From Holophagales bacterium (GTDB lineage Bacteria > Acidobacteriota > Holophagae > Holophagales > Holophagaceae): a stretch of 6,208 nucleotides of DNA. How positions within the stretch are numbered: position 1 is the first letter of the stretch; every line of letters begins with the position of its first letter. Made by a program: the position numbers and the translations under genes. The DNA lies in NCBI GenBank assembly GCA_031281385.1, contig JAITFL010000123.1:1-6208 (forward strand). Reading direction: 5' to 3'. This document shows positions 1 to 6,100 of this stretch, one piece after another. The notes under the pieces are model-generated. The model did not search any database and had not been told where the DNA came from. It saw only the letters and a list, made by a program, of their open reading frames with translations.

Positions 1-51
1 TAAGATGACCTGCTGGTAAAGGTCTCTAGGATCACTTTTGGCATCGCTCAC
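1..51 (-). CDS. sufU: SufU/NifU-family Fe-S cluster assembly protein, N-terminal fragment
   Basis: Only 17 codons are inside the window; the gene continues past the left edge. Read from a GTG at 51-49, they encode MSDAKSDPRDLYQQVIL, which resembles the start of SufU/IscU-like proteins, where a short variable leader precedes LYxxVIxDHxxxPRN. The GTG start overlaps the sufS stop as GTGA (bases 48-51), and AAGGAG lies 8 bases upstream inside sufS, so translational coupling is likely. In the SUF pathway SufU accepts the persulfide sulfur from the SufS cysteine through a zinc-bound cysteine; the zinc ligands would lie outside the window. An alternative ATG at 44-42 gives MPKVILETF, which resembles nothing I know and has a 15-base spacer to the same ribosome binding site. 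The family call rests on a few residues plus the sufS neighbour. Confidence 0.72.
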   Translation of the reverse strand, partial: MSDAKSDPRDLYQQVIL

Positions 52-1265
52 GAAAAAATCTCCTTGGCTTTAATGATGCCAGAGACAAGCGCGTCTATGT
101 CTTCCTCGTTGTTGTAAAAGGCAAAGCTGGCCCTAGTGGTGGCAGGCACAGAAAACCGCTGCATCACTGGCTGGGCGCAGTGGTGGCCAGCCCTAACAAC
201 GACGCCTTCCATGTCCAATATGCTGCCCACGTCGTGGGGGTGTATGTCGTTCAGCACAAAAGAGATGACACTGGCCTTCTGCTTAGCATTGCCGATGATC
301 CTTAGCCCATCAATGGCTTTTAGTTTCTCCGTAGCGATGTTTAGCAGGTTATGCTCCCACGCGGCGATGTTTTTCATGCCAAGGCCATTCAAATAGTCAA
401 TGGACGCGCCCAAGCCAATTGCGCCAGCTATGTTTGGTGTGCCGGCCTCAAATTTGGCGGGGGGCGGCATGAATAGTGTCTTTTCCCAAGTGACTGATAG
501 GATCATGCTGCCGCCGCCATGCCAAGGCGGCATTTTTTCCAAGATGCCTTGCTTGGCGTACAGTGCGCCTATGCCAGTTGGTCCGCACATCTTATGGCCG
601 CTGAACACAAAAAAATCTGCGTCTAGGTCTTGAACGTCAACTTTTAGATGAGGAACTGACTGTGCGCCATCAACCAAGACAGGCACGCCCTTTGAGTGGG
701 CCGTGGCGATGATTTCCTTGATGGGATTAATGGTACCCAACACATTTGAAACATGCGTGACGCATACTATCTTGGTGCGGTCATTTATCAGGTTGTCCAA
801 CTCATCAAGTATCAACTCTCCATCATCGTTTATCGGGATCACGCGGATTTTGCCCCTTTTTTCTTCTGCCAGCAATTGCCAAGGGACAATGTTCGAGTGG
901 TGTTCCATGCCCGACAGAAGCAACTCATCGCCCTCGGCCACCGATGCCCTGCCCCATGACTGCGCCACTAGATTGACGGCTTCCGTGACCCCCCTGACCC
1001 ATACTATCTGCTTGCTAGAGGGCGCGTTGATGAAGGCCCTCACTTTGTCTCGCGCCGCTTCAAACAAATCCGTGGCCTCTTGGCTAAGGCGCGAAACTCC
1101 ACGATGCACGTTGGTGTGTTCTATCTCCATGTAGCGCCTCATGCGCTCTATGGCTGGAGTTGGCATTTGGGAACTCACCGCGCTGTCCAAGTACGCAAGC
1201 CGCACCCCGTGGTAGGGTTCCAATAGCAGGGGAAAGTCTTGGCGGATTTTGGCAGTGTCAAACAT
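48..1265 (-). CDS. sufS: Cysteine desulfurase SufS (group II, PLP-dependent)
   Basis: This 405-residue protein matches the usual SufS length (about 406 in E. coli). It is a class V aminotransferase-fold cytosolic enzyme that converts L-cysteine to L-alanine and leaves a persulfide on its own cysteine for Fe-S cluster assembly. The PLP-binding lysine is Lys225 in FSGHKMCGPTG. The PLP-contacting residues are His122/His123 in MEHHSN, Asp199 and Gln202 in VDGAQS. The persulfide cysteine is Cys363 in VRAGHHCAQPVM, and the substrate carboxylate-binding arginine is Arg378 in TTRAS. KFEAGTPN near residue 271 is another family signature. Residue numbers run one below the E. coli enzyme, so the start at 1265 fits. 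No clear Shine-Dalgarno precedes the ATG. It sits 115 bases after the M24 gene and overlaps a sufU-like start, which points to SufU rather than SufE as partner. The family call is secure; use in the SUF pathway is inferred from this neighbour. Confidence 0.96.
   Translation of the reverse strand: MFDTAKIRQDFPLLLEPYHGVRLAYLDSAVSSQMPTPAIERMRRYMEIEHTNVHRGVSRLSQEATDLFEAARDKVRAFINAPSSKQIVWVRGVTEAVNLVAQSWGRASVAEGDELLLSGMEHHSNIVPWQLLAEEKRGKIRVIPINDDGELILDELDNLINDRTKIVCVTHVSNVLGTINPIKEIIATAHSKGVPVLVDGAQSVPHLKVDVQDLDADFFVFSGHKMCGPTGIGALYAKQGILEKMPPWHGGGSMILSVTWEKTLFMPPPAKFEAGTPNIAGAIGLGASIDYLNGLGMKNIAAWEHNLLNIATEKLKAIDGLRIIGNAKQKASVISFVLNDIHPHDVGSILDMEGVVVRAGHHCAQPVMQRFSVPATTRASFAFYNNEEDIDALVSGIIKAKEIFS
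60..65 (-). promoter_or_regulatory. Ribosome binding site of the sufU fragment, inside sufS
   Basis: The minus strand reads AAGGAG at 65-60, then 8 bases to the GTG at 51-49. This spacing favours the GTG start over the ATG at 44-42, and it lies within the last codons of sufS. Confidence 0.65.
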
Positions 1266-1272
1266 GGTTATC

Positions 1273-1278
1273 AGTATA
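1273..1278 (-). promoter_or_regulatory. Possible -10 box just upstream of sufS (weak)
   Basis: TATACT on the minus strand lies 7 bases before the sufS ATG. If it worked as a -10 box, transcription would start at about the ATG and the message would be nearly leaderless, which would fit the lack of a visible ribosome binding site. No -35-like hexamer is found at 16-18 bases (the 17-base position reads GAACCC), so this may be chance in AT-rich DNA. sufS may instead be read from the M24 promoter. Confidence 0.2.
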
Positions 1279-1299
1279 GTATTTCATATTATTATGGGT

Positions 1300-1309
1300 T
1301 CTTGCAAAA
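1300..1309 (-). promoter_or_regulatory. TTTTGCAAGA motif, copy 1, upstream of sufS
   Basis: The minus strand reads TTTTGCAAGA 34-43 bases before the sufS ATG. It is preceded by a -10-like TATGAT (1316-1311) and followed by ACC. The longer string GTTTTGCAAGAACC also occurs on the plus strand at 2908-2921. The function is unknown; it could be a regulator site or part of a dispersed repeat. Confidence 0.35.
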
Positions 1310-1348
1310 CATCATATTTCGGATTGCGAGGCTCCGATTAGCAAGTTG

Positions 1349-1380
1349 ACAATTGAGCCGCTTGCAAGAAGCTCCATTGT
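1349..1380. repeat. 32-base palindrome abutting the M24 stop codon
   Basis: The 32 bases are centred between 1364 and 1365, and 13 of 16 symmetric positions pair. ACAAT pairs with ATTGT, GAGC with GCTC, and CTTG with CAAG. The mismatches are 1354/1375, 1359/1370 and 1360/1369. The palindrome begins at the base after the M24 stop codon (TAG at 1383-1381) and lies between M24 and sufS. No T-run follows on either strand, so it is not a standard intrinsic terminator. It could stabilise the M24 mRNA end, reduce read-through into sufS, or bind a dimeric protein. Confidence 0.6.
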
Positions 1381-2562
1381 CTAAACAAGCATCGGCAGTT
1401 CCATTTGCGGCGCACTCAGCCACTCTGCGCCATTTTCTGTTACAACTACCATTTCTTCTAATGAGACTATCCCATGCTCTGGCACTGTCAGCCTTGGCTC
1501 GATGGTGAACACCATGCCTAGTTCCAGCGGCCTGAAGGGCTTTTGGGCGTACTTGTCCCAAGCTGGCCCCAAGATGGCCGTGCCGTCGTGGGCGAAGCGG
1601 CCCACTTGGTGGCCCAGGGCGAAGGGGTACTCCCCATAGCCCTTTGCCACCAAAAGATTTCTTGTAGCCGCGTCAACGTCCAGCCCCTTTGCGCCTGGTC
1701 TGATGACTGCCTTGGCTGCCTCTATGGATTGCCTTAGCGTATTAAAGCCTAGCTCAACCGCTTCTGGCAATTTTGTTTCGCCCGGCCTTGCCACATAGAA
1801 CGTGCGCTGCAAGTCGGAGCAGTAGCCATCTACCTTGACGCCAAAATCCATCGTCACCAAGTGTCCAGGCTCAACTGCCCGCGCAGTGGGCGAATAGTGC
1901 GCTTCCGCCGTTTCTGGCCCAGTGAATACCGATGGGCAAGTGGCTTGGTTCCATGCAAACGTGAGGCCGCGCTTCTTTACCTCTGCCTGCATAAACGCCG
2001 CTATGTCGCGCTCTGTGCGCCCAGGCTTTATCTCATTTTGCACCAGTTTGAAAATCTCTAGCGTGTGGCGGATGGCCTTGCGCATTGAATTTAGCTCACT
2101 GGCCGACTTGCGCTCCCTAAGTGCCGATATGATTGGTTCGGCGGACACGATGCGGCCATCCATGCCCAATTCGCCCAATAGCCGCTGCAAGGTGAGGAAC
2201 ATGCCATGCGTTATGCCATCGCAAATTTCGCTGCCCTCGGAATAATTTACGGCAATGCTCTTTGGCGCGATTTTGCGCATGCACTCCAAAAATGGCTCAC
2301 GGAAACTGGAGACAAAATCAAACACTTCATCGTATGCACCGGTTTCCTCAACCGTGGTGCGGTCATAGCGCCCCACTATTGCTCTAGCCTTGCCGTCTGC
2401 GGTGATGATTATGGCCGAGTGCCAAGTCACTGGCCCTGGCAAAAGGTAGGGCAGTATTGGGTCTCCATTTATCTCGCTCTCCCGCGTGAACGTGATCCAG
2501 CAGTCCATGCTGAATTCATGCAGCAGCCCAACGGCCTGTTTAATTTTTTCGCGTATCATCAT
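1381..2562 (-). CDS. M24-family metallopeptidase (Xaa-Pro aminopeptidase-like)
   Basis: This 393-residue cytosolic protein has an N-terminal creatinase-like domain (about residues 1-155) and a C-terminal pita-bread catalytic domain (about 160-393). The five expected dinuclear metal ligands are present: Asp239 (VTMDFG), Asp250 (CSDLQRTF), His318 (ALGHQVG), Glu355 (FTIEPRL) and Glu369 (VSLEEMV). His222 in AHYSPT and His325 in GRFAHDG match conserved catalytic histidines. The full set suggests an active aminopeptidase P or prolidase-like enzyme that cleaves an N-terminal residue before proline, although substrate cannot be read from sequence and creatinase-like members share the fold. No signal peptide is seen. 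The gene starts with two adjacent ATGs; AGGAG is 6 bases from the first and 9 from the second, so either could be used. It is the first gene of the minus-strand block. Any role in Fe-S metabolism would be unexpected; the link to sufS may be only positional. Confidence 0.93.
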   Translation of the reverse strand: MMIREKIKQAVGLLHEFSMDCWITFTRESEINGDPILPYLLPGPVTWHSAIIITADGKARAIVGRYDRTTVEETGAYDEVFDFVSSFREPFLECMRKIAPKSIAVNYSEGSEICDGITHGMFLTLQRLLGELGMDGRIVSAEPIISALRERKSASELNSMRKAIRHTLEIFKLVQNEIKPGRTERDIAAFMQAEVKKRGLTFAWNQATCPSVFTGPETAEAHYSPTARAVEPGHLVTMDFGVKVDGYCSDLQRTFYVARPGETKLPEAVELGFNTLRQSIEAAKAVIRPGAKGLDVDAATRNLLVAKGYGEYPFALGHQVGRFAHDGTAILGPAWDKYAQKPFRPLELGMVFTIEPRLTVPEHGIVSLEEMVVVTENGAEWLSAPQMELPMLV

Positions 2563-2568
2563 CTTGGT

Positions 2569-2573
2569 CTCCT
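2569..2573 (-). promoter_or_regulatory. Ribosome binding site of the M24 gene
   Basis: AGGAG on the minus strand lies 6 bases before the ATG at 2562-2560 and 9 bases before the ATG at 2559-2557. Both spacings are usable, so the site supports this start region without choosing between the two codons. Confidence 0.7.
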
Positions 2574-2598
2574 AAACCGTTTCGTTGTAAATTAAACC

Positions 2599-2608
2599 TC
2601 TTGCAAAA
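2599..2608 (-). promoter_or_regulatory. TTTTGCAAGA motif, copy 2, upstream of the M24 gene
   Basis: The minus strand reads TTTTGCAAGA 37-46 bases before the M24 ATG, almost the same offset as copy 1 before sufS. A -10-like GATAAT overlaps its upstream edge (2611-2606), as TATGAT does near copy 1. If those are -10 boxes, the motif spans the transcription start and could be an operator or initiator. A weak pair TTGGGA and TAGGAT with an 18-base spacer is also present upstream, each matching 4 of 6 consensus bases. Confidence 0.35.
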
Positions 2609-2645
2609 TTATCCTAGCACTCATCGAAGCCATTTCCCAAACACC

Positions 2646-2749
2646 CTCCCGACCATCGAAGAAGCCGTGCGAAGCGCGGCAGGGGGCGCGGGGGAAGTCG
2701 ACCGAAAGCAGCGCGAGCTTGCGAGCGATGCTGGTAGGGAGCTCCCCCG
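2646..2749. repeat. GC-rich foldable intergenic segment, REP-like candidate
   Basis: Several complementary arms lie close together. CTCCC, ACC and ATCG (2646-2658) pair with CGAT, GGT and GGGAG (2726-2741), giving 12 pairs with one mismatch and a 3-base bulge. Inside, GCCGTGC (2664-2670) pairs with GCGCGGC (2674-2680) around a GAA loop, with one G-T pair. An alternative stem uses CGGGGGA (2689-2695) and TCCCCCG (2743-2749), and GGGAGCTCCC (2737-2746) is a perfect palindrome. Composition is much richer in GC than the flanks. Similar dense palindromes are typical of dispersed extragenic repeats in Proteobacteria, but repetition in the genome cannot be tested here. A structured RNA is the alternative. 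Confidence 0.45.
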
Positions 2750-2788
2750 TTAAGCATCCGGGTGGGCTCCATTATCCGATGCTAAACG
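2748..2788. repeat. Inverted repeat, 11-base arms with one mismatch
   Basis: CGTTAAGCATC (2748-2758) and GATGCTAAACG (2778-2788) are complementary at 10 of 11 positions across a 19-base loop. No T-run follows on either strand, so it is not a standard terminator. It touches the GC-rich segment on its left and could be part of the same element. Confidence 0.5.
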
Positions 2789-2897
2789 AACCAAGTTGTC
2801 TGGCCAATAGTCATTTGCGCGAAAGTTATGTGCTGGATGAATGACCCCGCCGCATGTTCGACAGGCGCGATGGAATTGTCATTCAACGGCAAGAAAG

Positions 2898-2979
2898 ATT
2901 TTGCTAGGTTTTGCAAGAACCTTAACCGACAATGTAACATAATAGCGTGGACTTTGCTTTGATTTTGCTCAAACCTAGC
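2898..2979. repeat. Repeated TTTTGC words enclosed by a 9-base inverted repeat
   Basis: TTTTGC occurs in tandem at 2899-2904 and 2909-2914, ten bases apart, or about one helical turn. GATTTTGCT is found at 2898-2906 and again at 2961-2969. GCTAGGTTT (2903-2911) is the exact reverse complement of AAACCTAGC (2971-2979), with 59 bases between. This AT-rich cluster lies about 190-260 bases upstream of the beta-galactosidase start. Confidence 0.4.
2909..2918 (+). promoter_or_regulatory. TTTTGCAAGA motif, copy 3
   Basis: This is the third exact TTTTGCAAGA, here on the plus strand and 244 bases before the beta-galactosidase ATG. With its flanks it forms AGGTT-7-AACCT, a short hairpin, and shares 14 bases with copy 1. 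No -10-like box precedes it, unlike the other two copies. Confidence 0.3.
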
Positions 2980-3030
2980 CATCGGCCAGCTTATCTATAG
3001 CGTTTCCCCTATTGATTGGCACCGACTCTC

Positions 3031-3142
3031 ATAGATTACGGCTGCGCTTTCCGTTCCACTCTCCGCCTATCGGCGGCTCGTTCCACTCTCGGCGCAGCCT
3101 ATGCACTCCGTGCCATTCCCTACGGGAAGGGCTATAATCTAT
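3031..3142. repeat. Nested palindromic block, possible MITE or REP-like element
   Basis: Inverted repeats are nested in a 112-base span. ATAGATTA (3031-3038) and TAATCTAT (3135-3142) form the outer ends. GGCTGCGC (3040-3047) pairs perfectly with GCGCAGCC (3092-3099). CCGCC (3063-3067) pairs with GGCGG (3072-3076) around TATC. TTCCC (3116-3120) pairs with GGGAA (3124-3128). Inside, CGTTCCACTCTC is directly repeated at 3052-3063 and 3079-3090, flanking the central hairpin. Matching ends plus inner palindromes suggest a small non-coding mobile or dispersed element. No target-site duplication is obvious, so a purely regulatory array is also possible. Confidence 0.45.
3110..3138 (+). promoter_or_regulatory. 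Promoter of the beta-galactosidase gene
   Basis: A perfect -10 box, TATAAT (3133-3138), has GTGCCA (3110-3115) 17 bases upstream, matching 4 of 6 positions of TTGACA. Transcription would start near 3145, giving a leader of about 17 bases that includes the ribosome binding site. The spacer contains the hairpin TTCCC-TAC-GGGAA (3116-3128), a possible operator. The -10 box overlaps the right arm of the nested palindromic block. Confidence 0.6.
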
Positions 3143-3152
3143 CCATCCATCT

Positions 3153-3157
3153 GGAGG
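3153..3157 (+). promoter_or_regulatory. Ribosome binding site of the beta-galactosidase gene
   Basis: GGAGG lies 4 bases before the ATG at 3162, a strong but tightly spaced site. It is the only good ribosome binding site near the start of this frame and agrees with the signal peptide that begins there. Confidence 0.75.
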
Positions 3158-3161
3158 CAAC

Positions 3162-6100
3162 ATGTCAAAACATTGGATCACTGGCGCGGCGGTGGCAACC
3201 GTCCTTGCGCTTGCCAACATCTCTTCTGGCCCCGCCCAGCAAGAGCCATTCAAGGGCGAGGAGTGGTACGACCAGATCAAAATCGTGCGAGTGAACCGCG
3301 AGGACGCCCGCACTTTCTTCGTGCCCTACCAGGACGCGCAGACGGCTCTGGCAAACGAAGCGTCGGCCTTCACCCGCGACTTCTCCAAGTCGGCCTGCTA
3401 CAGGTTGCTCAATGGCACATGGAAGTTCAAGGCGGTCAAAAAACCCGCCGAGAGGATAGACGGCTTTTGGAACGCCAACTTCAACGTGGCGGACTGGGAC
3501 GACATCCCGGTGCCATCCAACTGGCAGACGATCCGCAACGCCGACGGATTCCCCAAATACGACATGCCCATTTACACCAATCAAGCGTACCCTTGGGATA
3601 ACTTTGGCGGCACATTGAGCATGGTCAACCCCGTCAAGGGCCCGACTGCCTTCAACCCCGTTGGGCATTACCGCAGGGATTTCCTTGTACCCGACACATG
3701 GAATGGGCGCAGGACTTTCGTCTCCTTTCAGGGCGTCGAATCGGCGTTCTATCTTTGGGTCAACGGCCAAAAGGTGGGCTACGCAGAAGATTCGTACACC
3801 CCGTCAGAGTTCGACATCACCAAATACCTACGCAAAGGCACTAACACCATGGCGGTGCAGGTGTACCGCTGGTCAACAGGCAGCTACCTAGAAAACCAAG
3901 ATTTCATTAGGATTTCAGGCATATTCCGCGATGTATTCCTTTACTCAAAGGCCGAAGTGGAGCTGCGCGACTTCTTCATAAAGCCCACCCTTTCTGATGA
4001 CTTTAAAAATGGTCGGTTAGAAGTTGAGGCCACTATCCGCAACTTTGGCCGCGCCTCTGGCAATTACACGCTTGAAGCCACACTGAAAGACATGGACGAC
4101 AAAAACGTGTGGGCATCTCCCTTGACCATCCCCATTAAGGTTGTCGCAGCCCCAAAGGCCCCGACCAGCGTAACCACCAACGGCAGCATGGCCGTGCAGT
4201 CCCCAAGGCTCTGGTTCGCCGAGACCCCGGAGCTTTACAAGGTACTGCTCCAGCTAAAGGCCCCCAATGGCGACGTCATCGAGACTGCCGTATCTAGGAT
4301 CGGCTTCCGCAAGATAGAGCGCGTACCCGTCCCTGGCGGTGTCGGCCACCAGATGCTGCTCTTCAACGGCAAGCGCATCCTCATTAGGGGCACCAACCGC
4401 CACGAAACCAGTTTAGATCGCGGCAGGGCCATCGGCAAGGACGAAATAATCTTCGACCTGTTGACCATGAAGCGCAACAATATCAACGCCATAAGGACTT
4501 CGCACTACCCAAACAACGTCATCACCTACGACTTGGCAGACGAGCTGGGCATCTACATCTGCGATGAGGCCAACGTAGAATCCCACAATGGCGGTAACCA
4601 AGAAAATGCGGTGGACAATATACCCGGCACCGAGGTTCCCAACCCACTTTGGGTCAATTCCGTTGTTGACCGCACCACCAGCTTGGTGGAGTGGGACAAA
4701 AACCACCCCGCCATCATCATCTGGTCGCTGGGCAACGAGGCCAACTTCCGTGGAACGGCCAAGCCGCCCTTCACCGACTACGCCTTTTACGCCAGCAGCC
4801 AGTACATCAGGAAGCGCGACAGCAGCCGCATGATCGAGTACGAGAGGGACAACCGCGAAGCCATAGTTGACATACGCAGTGCTGGATACACGGGTTCTGC
4901 GGGCGCTAGGGCCATTGCCCTTGCCACCACCCCTTTCCAAAGGAGCTACGTTTCGGCATCTGACCTCATGCTGCCCTTCCTGATGCACGAATACGCCCAC
5001 AGCATGGGCAACTCTGGCGGCGGCTTTGCAGGTTACTGGAAAGTGTTCCGCGAAATTCAGCAAGTGCAGGGCGGCTTCATCTGGGACTTTATTGACCAAT
5101 CCCTCTGGATGCCCATACCCAAAGACACGCCGAACCTAGGCAACGGCCGCTACTTCGCCTACGGCGGTGACTGGGGCGATACCAAGAATGACGGCTCCTT
5201 TTGCTCTAACGGCATATTGTTCGCCGACCGCACCCCCAAGCCCTTCTTGGCGGAAGTCAAGCACTGCCAGCAGGAAGTGTGGATCACCGCCACGGACGAG
5301 GATCTGACAAAGGGCGTAGTAAACGTCGCCAACGAGTTCCTTAACAAGAACCTAAAAGATTTTACCCACAACTGGCGCATCAAAAAGGACGGCATGGTCA
5401 TTTTGAGGGGCGCGCTGAACCTTGACATAGCCCCGCTCGAAACCAAGGCAGTCTCTATTCCCGCCGCGGCTTCCATCAAGCCGGAGCAAGGCGCCGAGTA
5501 CTTCCTTGAAATAGAGTCCACCCTAAAGGTGGACACCAACTGGGCCAAGGCAGGGCACTCCATTGCCCTCTCCCAGTTCAGGCTATCCTTTGCAGCGGCG
5601 GAAAAACAGCTTGCACCCAACTTGGCCCTACTGCCCCTGTTTGCGGCGGTCTTGGACACTGATGACAAGGCCGAGATCAAGGGAGAAGGCTTTTCCTACA
5701 CATTCGACAAGAAAAAGGGCGAGTTCACCAGCATCACCAAAAATGGCAGGGAGTTAATTGCAAGGGGCCCAGTTGCCAACCACTGGCGACACCCAGGCGA
5801 CAATGACCTTCCAAGAGGCGCGGCGAGATATAACCCCACGTTCAAAGATGCTGGCAAAAATGCAAAACTATACTCGGTGCAGGTGCGAAGCGACGCCAAA
5901 GAAAAATACGTGGCGATAACCGCAACCACCAACTTGGGTAACGGCCCCACCAACACCACTACCTACACCATTTACAGCAACGGCGAAATGGTGGTGGAGA
6001 ACAAGCTGGCGTCCAACCTAGAGTTCTACCTGCTGCGCGTTGGCATGAAGCTGGAGCTGGCACCCGGGTTTGAAAACATCGAGTACTACGGCAACGGCCC

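Larger units (their letters stand above)
2563..3161. other. Divergent intergenic region, 599 bases, no convincing gene
   Basis: This region separates the M24 start from the beta-galactosidase start. From left to right it holds the M24 leader, a GC-rich foldable segment (2646-2749), an inverted repeat (2748-2788), an AT-richer segment with repeated TTTTGC words (2898-2979), and a nested palindromic block (3031-3142) leading into the beta-galactosidase promoter. Two short opposing reading frames cover 2782-2982. The minus one has 66 codons and the plus one (2828-2962) has 44. Neither has a ribosome binding site or a recognisable domain, so neither is called a gene. Confidence 0.6.

Noticed and set aside
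1343..1360. TTGACA near 1346-1351 on the plus strand as a promoter -35 box
   Set aside because: No -10-like hexamer follows at 16-18 bases and no plus-strand gene lies downstream; the bases belong partly to the 32-base palindrome.
1330..1380. Fe-S or iron regulator site (IscR, RirA or Irr type) upstream of sufS
   Set aside because: I looked for an IscR-like site and a TTGA-N9-TCAA box; only partial matches such as GTTGACAATTGAG appear, which are not enough for a call.
2828..2962. Plus-strand 44-codon reading frame containing ELSFNGKKDFARFCKNLNRQ
   Set aside because: It looks mildly protein-like and could be a decayed gene remnant, but it lacks a ribosome binding site, faces the minus-strand frame above, and resembles no family I know.
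2782..2982. Minus-strand 66-codon reading frame (MARFEQNQ...TTWFV)
   Set aside because: No ribosome binding site, no recognised domain, and it overlaps inverted repeats in non-coding DNA; probably chance.
3040..3099. The GGCTGCGC/GCGCAGCC stem as a transcription terminator
   Set aside because: The loop is 44 bases, no T-run follows on either strand, and no gene ends nearby.
3029..3770. Minus-strand reading frames of 94 and 201 codons
   Set aside because: They lie opposite the beta-galactosidase frame and its promoter, have low-complexity composition, and match no family; they are antisense shadows.
4235..5680. Minus-strand reading frames of 85, 228 and 173 codons
   Set aside because: They lie entirely antisense to the conserved catalytic part of the beta-galactosidase, which explains the open frames.
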